The position numbers and the translations under genes were made by a program. A stretch of DNA of 64,000 bases, taken from NCBI GenBank assembly GCA_900541395.1, contig UQJT01000009.1:23650-87649 (forward strand), in the 5' to 3' direction. Shown here piece after piece: positions 42,220 through 50,009 of this stretch. Position 1 is the first letter of the stretch; every line of letters begins with the position of its first letter. Origin of the DNA: an uncultured Desulfovibrio sp. GTDB taxonomy: Bacteria; Desulfobacterota; Desulfovibrionia; Desulfovibrionales; Desulfovibrionaceae. A model generated the notes under the pieces. It had not been told where the DNA came from and did no database searches. It saw only the letters and a program-made list of their open reading frames with translations.

Positions 42220-44955
42220 ATGCCGTCCATAGCCGCTTTGCTTGAAAATCAACCCGTTCCGGAAGAAGTGACCATTTCGTCGGAGGGGCTTGTCCTGTGG
42301 CTGGCCTGGACCGGCGAACCGGGCGGCAACGTGGTCCAAACCCTGCAGGATTACGGCGGCCTGTGCGTCCGCTCCGAGAGCGGGCAGGCCCTGTGGTTCT
42401 TTTTTTCCTCCGATGCGCTGCTGGCCCTGGCCAAGCTGGTGGTATGGGGCAAGTTCAATCCCCTGGCCATGACCGTGCTGGCCATGCCGGGCACGTTGCG
42501 CGTAGGGGTGGGGCAGGCCCTGTCCGTCAGTCTGGACAAAGCCCTGGCCCGGCAGGAGGTGGACGAGCCCGGATCGGGCGTGCTGGTTTGGGTGCACCCC
42601 CGATTGCGCGAGACGGGGGCCAACCTGCCCGGCCTGTCCTATGTGCCCGGCGAAGCCCACAAAGGCATGGCGCGCCTCAAATGGACCTTGCTCGGGGCCG
42701 ACGCCCGCCTGCCCTATACCTCGTCGCAGGGATGGTATGCTTTGTTGCGCCCTCTCGGCAACCCCCTGGACAAGAGTTTCCAGGCCGGGTGGCGGGCGCT
42801 GTTCACCCGTCTGGAAAGCATACTCCAGAACGAAAAGCTCAAATACAGCCTGTACGACAACTTTTTGATGCTGCCCCTGGACAATCTGGGCCAGTTGCGC
42901 ACCTGGGTGCGCGAACTCCTGTCCACCCTGGACGACATCAAGGAACGGGATTTTTCCGTGTACTGGCCCTGCGTCAGCGCGGTGGTGGACCGGCGCGGTC
43001 TCAACTTCAACAACGAGTTGCCGCAGAAAGTCAGCGTCGAGTGGGACGAACTCATGCCGGATTATCCGTACATGAGTTACCGCAACGCCTACTTGTTGGG
43101 CGACGGTTTCACCATTCAGGACCGCAATTTTTCCAACGTCGGCACTTCCATCGACAACTGGTGCTCGGTCAATCTGACTGAACTGGACGCGCGCGGCGGC
43201 GGCGTGCCCGTGCTCATGGCGGGGCAACTGGTCAGCGGCGGAGCGCCGTGCTTTTATTGCGGCGTGCGCACCCATGAGGCCGGTCAGTGCCCCAGCCGCC
43301 GCATGCCGCCTCCGCCCCCGGACTTCTGGCAGACGTTTTCCGACCTGGACATCGACGTCATCAACGCGGCCTACCGCAATATCGAATTGCGGCTGGCCAA
43401 GGCGGGCTCGGCCGGGTACCGGCAGTTGCTGGAAAAGGAGGGGCCCGAAGCGCGGGTGCTGCAGGCCCTGTTCGCTTTGGAAAGCCCGTTGCAACTGCGT
43501 TCGGTGGAACGCATCTGGATGCTCGGAGGCAAGGACATCGAGGCCGAGCCCGAGGAAAACGCGGACCAGAATCTACGTGACGAAAGTCCGGCCTGGGCTA
43601 TGGTGGAACGTCTGCAGCGGGCCGGTCCCAACGAACTGGGGGTGATGGAAAAAGAGCTGATTTCGCTCATCGCCCGCACCCCGCGCGATTGGCATCTGCA
43701 CAGCCTGATGGGCTTTGTGGCCTTGGAACGGGGCGATTTGCTCAAAGCCTGCAATTTCTGGCACGAGGCCGAGGGGCTGTGCAGTTCGGTGCTGCATCAG
43801 GCCTGGCACGTGTTTTTGGAGGCCCGTACCCTGGAACTGCGCGGCAAGTACGGCGAGGCCATGGACATGTACGAAACCGTGCATCGCCTGCTCCCCCAGT
43901 GGCGGGACGCGGAATACCGCCGCCTGGTGTGCCGGGTGCGCATGGGCTTTGCCGAGCAGGTGCAGGGACGTTTTGTGGAACTTGTGGTGGCCGATCCCTC
44001 GTTTTTCAACCGTCTGCTCTTCGATCCCGACCTGGAACGGGGGCGCAAGACGCTGCTGAAGGCTCTGCATCCATTGTGGAGCGACGCCCTGAAACTCGCC
44101 GCCGCCGAGCGCGGCGAGCTGGAGCGTCTTCGGAAGGAACTGGACGCATGGTTCCCGCCCGAACACGAGGCCGCCCGCGCCTATGCCGAACGCCTGACGG
44201 CCCTGCTGGAAGAAAGCGACGTCAAGAACTATCTGTCCTTCCTGAATGTGGTCAATGTGCGCCCGACCATCGAGGGCGAAATAGAATCCCTCATCCAGCG
44301 CGAAATCGAAATTCTGCAGGAACGCTTCAAAAAATATCTGGCCGCGCTGGAAGTGGTGCGCGACGAAGCGTCGTGGTTTCCCTTTCAGCGGGCGCTGGTG
44401 GAGTTCAACCGGGATTTCAACGAAGGAGCGGGCATTCTCAACTGGGCTTTTACCGCCGACTTTCATACCCCCGAGGCATTCAAAAAGGCCCAGGCCTATC
44501 TTCAGCCCCTGGACGAACTGCTGGAACGGTTGGAAAAGCGGCTCAAGCTGCTGCGCATGGTGCGCGATTCCACGCTGTTTGTGCTCATTCTGATCCGCAC
44601 CTTCCTGTGGGTGGAAATCGTCTGCCTGGTGTTGTGCTTCGTGGGGGTCATGGCCGTGCTGTTCTACGGCGACGCTATGGGACTTTTGTGGTTGCAACGC
44701 CTGGTCAAGGTCAATTTTTGGGAGCTTCAGAAAGTTCTGGTTTCCATCATCAGCATTACCGCGTTGGGAGTGGCCAGCCTGCGCACCACCCTGATTTTTG
44801 AAAAACGGCGGGACAAAATGCTCGACGAGGCCCGTTCCCAACGTGAGGAATTGCAGCGCATACGTCTGGAACGAGCCCGCGCCAAGCGCGAGGCTCAGTT
44901 GCGGGCGGCCCGTGAACAGGCGGCGGATATGCTGCCTCCCCCTCCCGCGGCGTAG
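42220..44955 (+). CDS. Large membrane-anchored TPR-like protein with a CCHC zinc knuckle
   Basis: A 911-residue protein that I cannot assign to a named family. The N-terminal half (about 1-340) has no recognised domain. Residues 344-357, CFYCGVRTHEAGQC, match CX2CX4HX4C, the retroviral-type zinc knuckle, followed by a Pro-rich linker (MPPPPPDF). Residues about 365-640 are helical with TPR character (e.g. WHLHSLMGFVALERGDLLKAC, EARTLELRGKYGEAMDMYE). After charged helical stretches come two membrane helices (about 785-825 and 845-865) and a Lys/Arg/Glu coiled coil. ATG at 42220 follows GGGAGC. It may be an inner-membrane scaffold; the zinc knuckle suggests nucleic-acid or protein binding, which is inference. 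Confidence 0.75.
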   Translation: MPSIAALLENQPVPEEVTISSEGLVLWLAWTGEPGGNVVQTLQDYGGLCVRSESGQALWFFFSSDALLALAKLVVWGKFNPLAMTVLAMPGTLRVGVGQALSVSLDKALARQEVDEPGSGVLVWVHPRLRETGANLPGLSYVPGEAHKGMARLKWTLLGADARLPYTSSQGWYALLRPLGNPLDKSFQAGWRALFTRLESILQNEKLKYSLYDNFLMLPLDNLGQLRTWVRELLSTLDDIKERDFSVYWPCVSAVVDRRGLNFNNELPQKVSVEWDELMPDYPYMSYRNAYLLGDGFTIQDRNFSNVGTSIDNWCSVNLTELDARGGGVPVLMAGQLVSGGAPCFYCGVRTHEAGQCPSRRMPPPPPDFWQTFSDLDIDVINAAYRNIELRLAKAGSAGYRQLLEKEGPEARVLQALFALESPLQLRSVERIWMLGGKDIEAEPEENADQNLRDESPAWAMVERLQRAGPNELGVMEKELISLIARTPRDWHLHSLMGFVALERGDLLKACNFWHEAEGLCSSVLHQAWHVFLEARTLELRGKYGEAMDMYETVHRLLPQWRDAEYRRLVCRVRMGFAEQVQGRFVELVVADPSFFNRLLFDPDLERGRKTLLKALHPLWSDALKLAAAERGELERLRKELDAWFPPEHEAARAYAERLTALLEESDVKNYLSFLNVVNVRPTIEGEIESLIQREIEILQERFKKYLAALEVVRDEASWFPFQRALVEFNRDFNEGAGILNWAFTADFHTPEAFKKAQAYLQPLDELLERLEKRLKLLRMVRDSTLFVLILIRTFLWVEIVCLVLCFVGVMAVLFYGDAMGLLWLQRLVKVNFWELQKVLVSIISITALGVASLRTTLIFEKRRDKMLDEARSQREELQRIRLERARAKREAQLRAAREQAADMLPPPPAA

Positions 44956-44977
44956 TAAGGCCGCGGCCTTTAAAGCG

Positions 44978-45023
44978 AGCCCGAAGCCATGTCCCGTCTG
45001 TTCCGTCGGTAGGGCTTCGGGCT
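44978..45023 (+). terminator. Hairpin after the TPR gene
   Basis: AGCCCGAAGCC (44978-44988) and GGCTTCGGGCT (45013-45023) form an 11-bp stem around a 24-nt loop, 23 bp after the stop, with a weak T-rich tail. Confidence 0.5.
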
Positions 45024-45105
45024 TGTTCCGTGCGCATTTTCGCGGTCAATGTGAAGCAAAGAACGTGATTTTTATGTCATGTTGCTGAAAAAATTTACGT
45101 TTTCG

Positions 45106-45132
45106 TTGACCCAAAAGCGCCGCTGTGATAAA
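45106..45132 (+). promoter_or_regulatory. Possible sigma-70 promoter for the hydrogenase operon
   Basis: TTGACC (45106-45111) and an extended -10 TGTGATAAA (GATAAA 45127-45132; 15-bp spacer) lie 230 bp before hynB. The rest of 45024-45361 is a GC-rich leader with several short hairpins (CCGACTTCGTCGG near 45205) and an R2-like motif (45243-45282). Spacing is short, so this is tentative. Confidence 0.35.
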
Positions 45133-45361
45133 GGCCACAGTAACCAGTCTGATGACAATCCCCGCTTCGCGGAGTCTGCTCCGTCGACGGCGGCAGGGCC
45201 GCCGACTTCGTCGGCAGCCTGTAATCAGTCTGTTGTTTGCAGGGCGGCGGACGCGCGAACCTTACCGCGCTCCGGCGGTTCCGGGTTTCGGCGTCCGTTT
45301 CGACTCTTACGGGCGGTCGACCGATGTCCGCAGGTTTTCACCACAGCGCCAGGAGGCATGT

Positions 45362-46312
45362 ATGCGAATCTCCATCGGTATGGGGAAGGATGGGGCGGAA
45401 AAGCGTCTTGAACAACGGGGCGTCAGCCGCCGCGACTTTCTTAAATTCTGTACGGCCGTGGCCGTGGCTATGGGCATGGGCCCCGGCTTCGCTCCCGCCG
45501 TCGCCCGCGCCCTGACCGGCGGCAAGCGTCCGTCCGTCGTCTACCTGCACAACTCCGAGTGCACGGGCTGTACCGAGGCCTTGCTCCGCACCTACAAGCC
45601 GTATTTGGACGAGCTTATTCTCGACACCATTTCCCTGGACTATCAGGAAACCGTCATGGCCGCCGCCGGTGAAGCCGCCGAGGCCGCCCTGCAGCAGGCC
45701 GTCGCCAATCCCGAAGGCTTCATCTGTGTGGTCGAAGGAGCCATTCCCACCGCCAATAACGGCCTGTTCGGCACCATCGGCGGCCGCACCATGTACGACA
45801 TCGGCAAGGAAGTTCTGCCCAAGGCCAAGGCCGTGGTGGCTTACGGCACCTGCGCCTCGTTCGGCGGCCTGCCCGCCGCCGCCCCTAACCCCACCGGGGC
45901 CAAGGGCGTCAACGACTGTTACGCCGATTTGGGCGTCAAGGCGATCAATATCGCCGGCTGTCCCCCCAACCCGCTCAACGTGGTGGGCGCCCTGGTGGCC
46001 GTGCTTCAGGGTCAGGAAATTGAACTGGACGACAATAACCGCCCGCTCATGTTCTACGGCTCGACGGTGCATGATCAGTGCGAGCGTCTGCCCCACTTCG
46101 AAGCGGGCGAATTTGCCCCGGCCTTCGATTCGGACGAGGCCCGCAAGGGTTGGTGCCTCTATGAATTGGGGTGCAAGGGCCCCATGACCATGAACAATTG
46201 TCCCAAGGCCCGCTTCAACGACGTCAACTGGCCCGTGGGCGCGGGACATCCCTGCATCGGTTGCAGCGAGCCCGGTTTCTGGGACGATATGACGCCTTTC
46301 TACGAAAATTAA
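45362..46312 (+). CDS. hynB: Periplasmic [NiFe] hydrogenase small subunit
   Basis: A 316-residue Fe-S subunit. A Tat signal has the twin-Arg SRRDFLK (Arg23-Arg24) and is cut near residue 50. Cluster ligands: Cys67 and Cys70 (ECTGC), YGTCASFGG and AGCPPNP for the proximal cluster; HDQCERL and LYELGC for the distal; NNCPKARF and [13 protein letters not shown] for the medial [3Fe-4S]. It carries electrons from the NiFe site to periplasmic cytochrome c3. CCAGGAGGC precedes the ATG at 45362. hynA follows 103 bp later. Confidence 0.97.
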   Translation: MRISIGMGKDGAEKRLEQRGVSRRDFLKFCTAVAVAMGMGPGFAPAVARALTGGKRPSVVYLHNSECTGCTEALLRTYKPYLDELILDTISLDYQETVMAAAGEAAEAALQQAVANPEGFICVVEGAIPTANNGLFGTIGGRTMYDIGKEVLPKAKAVVAYGTCASFGGLPAAAPNPTGAKGVNDCYADLGVKAINIAGCPPNPLNVVGALVAVLQGQEIELDDNNRPLMFYGSTVHDQCERLPHFEAGEFAPAFDSDEARKGWCLYELGCKGPMTMNNCPKARFNDVNWPVGAGHPCIGCSEPGFWDDMTPFYEN

Positions 46313-46415
46313 AGGCCGCCGCGACTCCCGCCCGTCGGTCGTTGCGCCCGGCCCGGCGGTTGCCGCCCGTCGTTGTCCCGCCCTTTTTGCCATCAGACAT
46401 GAGAGAGACGTCATT

Positions 46416-48095
46416 ATGAGCCAAGCAAAAGCTACTCCCCAGAGTTCGTATTCCGGTCCCGTCGTGGTGGACCCCCTGACCCGTATCGAAGGCCACCTCC
46501 GCATCGAAGTGGAAGTGGAGAACGGCAGGGTCAAGGACGCCCGCAGTTGTTCCACCCTGTTCCGGGGCCTGGAACTCATCCTCAAGGGGCGCGATCCGCG
46601 CGACGCCCAGCACTTCACTCAACGCACCTGCGGCGTGTGCACCTACACCCATGCCCTGGCCTCCACCCGCGCCCTTGAAGACGCGATCAAGGTCGACGTG
46701 CCCGAAAACGCCACCCTGATCCGCAATCTGGTGCTGGCCATGCAGTATATGCATGATCACGTGGTGCATTTCTACCACTTGCACGCCCTGGACTTTGTGG
46801 ACGTTGCCTCGGCCATTCAGGCCGACCCGGTCAAGGCCGCCAAGCTGAACGCCTCCATCTCCGCCAAGCCGCTGTCGGCCGAAGCGCTGAAAGGCGTGCA
46901 GACCAAAGTCAAGGCCCTGGTGGACAGCGGCCAGCTCGGCCCTTTCACCAACGCCTACTTCCTGGGCGGCCACCCCTCCTACTACCTGGACCCCGAAGCC
47001 AACCTGGTGGCCACGGCCCACTATCTGGAGGCCCTGCGCATGCAGGTGAACATCGCCCGCTCCATGGCCGTGTTCGGCGCCAAAAATCCGCACACCCAGT
47101 TCACCGTGGCCGGCGGCGTCACCTGTTACAATTCCCTGAACAAGGAATCCCTCCGGCAGTTCGCGGACCTGCACAAGCAGGCCGTGGAGTTTGTGGAGAA
47201 CTTCTACATCCCCGATCTGCTGCTGGTGGCCGGAGCTTACAAGGACTGGGCGGGCATCGGCGGCGGCGCGGTCAATTACATGACCTTCGGCGAATTCCCC
47301 GGCGACGAGCGCAAGCTGGAAACCCGCTGGCTCAAGCCCGGCATCATCCGCAACCGCGACCTCGGCAAGGTGGAGCCCTTCGATCCCTCCAAAATTGAAG
47401 AGCATGTGCGCCACAGTTGGTACGAGGGCGACGAGGCCCACGCGCCCTTCGACGGCGTCACCGAACCCAAGTTCACCAAGATGGGCGACACGGACCGTTA
47501 TTCGTGGATGAAGGCCCCGCGCTACGCGGGCGAGGTGGTGGAAACCGGTCCTCTGGCCCAGGTTCTGGTGGCCTACGCCACGGGCAACGAAGCGGTAAAG
47601 CCGGTGGTGGACAAGGTGCTCTCCTCCCTGGGCGTGGGCCCTGAAGCCCTGTTCTCGACCCTGGGGCGCACCGCCGCCCGCGGCATCGAAACTCTGGTCA
47701 TCGGCCGACAGGCCGACGTGTGGTTCCGGCAGCTTCAGGACAACCTGGCCAAGGGCGACAACAAGATCGTGGAAAACTGCGAAGTGCCCGCCGACGGTCA
47801 GGGGGCGGGCTTTGTGTCCGCTCCGCGCGGCGGCCTGTCGCACTGGCTGCGTATTGAAGACGGCAAGATCGGCAATTTCCAGTTGGTGGTGCCTTCCACC
47901 TGGAACCTCGGCCCCCGCTGCGCCAACAACAAGCGCAGCGCCGTGGAAGAAGCGCTGGTGGGCACGCCCATCGCCGACCCCAAGCGCCCGGTGGAAATCC
48001 TGCGCACGGTGCATTCGTTCGACCCGTGCATCGCCTGCGGCGTGCACGTCATCGACGGCCGCACCAACGAAGCCTACGACTTCCGCGTTCTTTAA
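46416..48095 (+). CDS. hynA: Periplasmic [NiFe] hydrogenase large subunit
   Basis: A 559-residue catalytic subunit. NiFe ligands are Cys72 and Cys75 (RTCGVC) and Cys538 and Cys541 (DPCIAC). The C-terminal peptide after His544 (15 residues beginning VIDGRT) is removed by the maturation protease after nickel insertion. No signal peptide of its own; exported with HynB through Tat. It oxidises or produces H2 in the periplasm. A standard group 1 enzyme of Desulfovibrio type with no selenocysteine. Confidence 0.98.
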   Translation: MSQAKATPQSSYSGPVVVDPLTRIEGHLRIEVEVENGRVKDARSCSTLFRGLELILKGRDPRDAQHFTQRTCGVCTYTHALASTRALEDAIKVDVPENATLIRNLVLAMQYMHDHVVHFYHLHALDFVDVASAIQADPVKAAKLNASISAKPLSAEALKGVQTKVKALVDSGQLGPFTNAYFLGGHPSYYLDPEANLVATAHYLEALRMQVNIARSMAVFGAKNPHTQFTVAGGVTCYNSLNKESLRQFADLHKQAVEFVENFYIPDLLLVAGAYKDWAGIGGGAVNYMTFGEFPGDERKLETRWLKPGIIRNRDLGKVEPFDPSKIEEHVRHSWYEGDEAHAPFDGVTEPKFTKMGDTDRYSWMKAPRYAGEVVETGPLAQVLVAYATGNEAVKPVVDKVLSSLGVGPEALFSTLGRTAARGIETLVIGRQADVWFRQLQDNLAKGDNKIVENCEVPADGQGAGFVSAPRGGLSHWLRIEDGKIGNFQLVVPSTWNLGPRCANNKRSAVEEALVGTPIADPKRPVEILRTVHSFDPCIACGVHVIDGRTNEAYDFRVL

Positions 48096-48142
48096 CCCCG
48101 TGCGCCCGCGTCCGTTCCTGTCGGGACGGCGCGGGCCTTTTC

Positions 48143-48183
48143 AGGCCGGAAAGGAAGCGCTTTTCCGGCCTTGTCTTTTTTTC
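48143..48183 (+). terminator. Hairpin plus T-run between hynA and its protease gene
   Basis: AGGCCGGAAA (48143-48152) pairs with TTTCCGGCCT (48162-48171), followed by TGTCTTTTTTTC. It sits 47 bp after hynA and about 20 bp before the next start codon on the same strand, the arrangement of a partial terminator giving less protease than structural subunit. Confidence 0.75.
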
Positions 48184-48201
48184 GGACGGCAAGGAGCGAG
48201 C

Positions 48202-48690
48202 GTGGAAAAAATTTTGGTTCTCGGCGTCGGCAATATTTTGTTTACGGACGAAGGCACGGGGGTGCGGGCCGTGGAACTGGCGCGGGAGCGCTATGTGTTT
48301 CCGGACAACGTCACTTTGCTGGACGGCGGCACTCTGGGCATGGGACTTATGGACGCCCTTTTGGATTGCGATGTGGTGTTCGTGCTGGACGCCGTGTTGG
48401 GCGGGGACGAGCCCGGTTCCATCTACCGCCTGACCGGCGACGATCTGCGCAAGAGCGTCAGTTTCCGCGACTCCATGCATCAGACCGACCTGGTGGATAC
48501 CCTTGTTTATTGCGATTTGATGGGCCACCGGCCCGAAGCCGTGGTGGTGGGCATGGAACCCGTGGATTATCGGACTATGGGCACGGAGCTTTCGCCCCTG
48601 GCGGCCGAGCGCCTGCCGCTTTTGCTGGACGTGCTGATCCGCGAATTGAAGGCGCGCGGCGTGGATGCGACGCCCCGTCCCTCCGCCTGA
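48202..48690 (+). CDS. Hydrogenase maturation protease (HybD/HynC type)
   Basis: A 162-residue endopeptidase: GVGNILFTDEGTGVRAVE contains the first nickel-sensing Glu/Asp (Glu-Gly-x-Gly motif), VFVLDAVLGGDEPGS the second Asp and DSMHQTDLVDTL the His. It trims the HynA C-terminus after His544. GTG start at 48202 with AAGGAGCG upstream. Downstream neighbour is convergent. Confidence 0.95.
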   Translation: MEKILVLGVGNILFTDEGTGVRAVELARERYVFPDNVTLLDGGTLGMGLMDALLDCDVVFVLDAVLGGDEPGSIYRLTGDDLRKSVSFRDSMHQTDLVDTLVYCDLMGHRPEAVVVGMEPVDYRTMGTELSPLAAERLPLLLDVLIRELKARGVDATPRPSA

Positions 48691-48785
48691 GCCGGAACGC
48701 TTGCCGCCCGCGTCGGCCCGGCAGGGGGGGGCTGGGCCCGCGTTTTCGTATGCCTTGGCCCCGCGTGAGGCAAAACGTTTTGGAT

Positions 48786-49814
48786 TCAGGTTCGGCGCGG
48801 CCGGGAAGCGCGGTGTCGGTCGTGGCGATGCGGGTGGGTATGGGCGCTGTGGTGCAGTTTATGCCGCAGGCGCAACATGCGGGCGGTGCGTTTGAGCAGC
48901 AGGATGGGCAGCAGGGACGCCAGCGAGCCGAGCAGGATAAGAACTATGCCCGCGGCCATGTGGAAGGGAATGGGCTCGCCCAGGATAAACAGCGCCAGAA
49001 GGGGGGCCAGAGCGGGCTTGAGGAAAAAGACCACCGAGGCGGTAACGGGCGAGGTGGTCTGGATGGCCATGAAGTAGCAGGCGTAGCCCGCTCCGGTCAC
49101 GCCGATGCTGACGTACAGCATGGTGGCCGCGGTGGAGGGGGTATAGCCGGACAGCAGAGGAATACGCGCGAAATGGGCCAGGCCGTGGGCGGTCAGGGCC
49201 TCCGCCACCGGAGCGGCGTGACTGAGGGCGATGAGGAGCAGCATTTCCAGCGCGGCGCACAGGAAGCTGCCGCTGGTGACCACTACTCCGGAAAAGCGGG
49301 TCACGGATCGGGCGCCGAGCACTCCGTACAGGGCGAAAGTGACCGTGGCCAGCATGGTGTAGACGATGCCGGACAGACTGATATCCGTGTGCAGAGGGTT
49401 GATGATGGCCACAATGCCCAGACATTCCAGAATCAGGGCGATGACGTGCTGGCGCATGATGGTCGCGTGCAGAATCAGGAAGGCGAACAACAGAACAAAC
49501 ACCGGATTGCTGCTGAACAGCACGGCCACTACCGAGGCGTTGGCGTTTTCCACAGCCAGTTGATACAGGGTCATACTCACCGTGACGCCCACAAACCCCA
49601 GCCAGGCGAAGGAACCCAGCGCGGCGGCGTCCACCCGTTCATGCCGCTGGCGCAACATGCGGGCCGCGATGGGCAGCAGCACCAGGCCGCCCACCAGAAA
49701 ACGGGTAAAGTTGAGCTGAATGGGGTTGAAGGTTCCGGCCACGGTTTTCAGAGCTATTTCCATGGTGCTGAAAAACAAAGTAGCCAGGGCGATGTACACA
49801 TAACCTGCCGTCAC
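48786..49814 (-). CDS. EamA/DMT-superfamily transporter
   Basis: A 342-residue, ten-helix EamA protein: TLFFSTMEIALKTVAGTFNPIQLNFTRFLVGG in the first repeat, GVTGAGYACYFMAIQTTSPVTASVVFFLKPALAPLLALFILGE in the second. The last 35 residues are His/Arg-rich (HKLHHSAHTHPHRHDRHR), an unusual tail that may bind metal or simply be cytoplasmic. GTG start at 49814 with AAGGAGA upstream. Substrate unknown. Confidence 0.87.
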   Translation of the reverse strand: MTAGYVYIALATLFFSTMEIALKTVAGTFNPIQLNFTRFLVGGLVLLPIAARMLRQRHERVDAAALGSFAWLGFVGVTVSMTLYQLAVENANASVVAVLFSSNPVFVLLFAFLILHATIMRQHVIALILECLGIVAIINPLHTDISLSGIVYTMLATVTFALYGVLGARSVTRFSGVVVTSGSFLCAALEMLLLIALSHAAPVAEALTAHGLAHFARIPLLSGYTPSTAATMLYVSIGVTGAGYACYFMAIQTTSPVTASVVFFLKPALAPLLALFILGEPIPFHMAAGIVLILLGSLASLLPILLLKRTARMLRLRHKLHHSAHTHPHRHDRHRASRPRRT

Positions 49815-50009
49815 GGCGTCGTCTCCTTATGTTCTCGCGGTCCGAATCGATCGGGCCGCTGTCCGCTTCCGGGCATACGCCTCCCGGGCCCGAAGGTAAA
49901 ATGAAAGATGGGGGGCGGGCGGAGAGGGGCCCCGTCCGGGAGCGGGAGAAAGGAAGGCCCGTGAGAGGCATGCGCGATGGGTTCGGGGCTTCGCCTTGCC
50001 GCCTTCGGG

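Noticed and set aside
43800..43825. A second sigma-54 promoter (TGGCACGTGTTTTTGG)
   Set aside because: The -12 box lacks TTGC and it lies inside the TPR gene.
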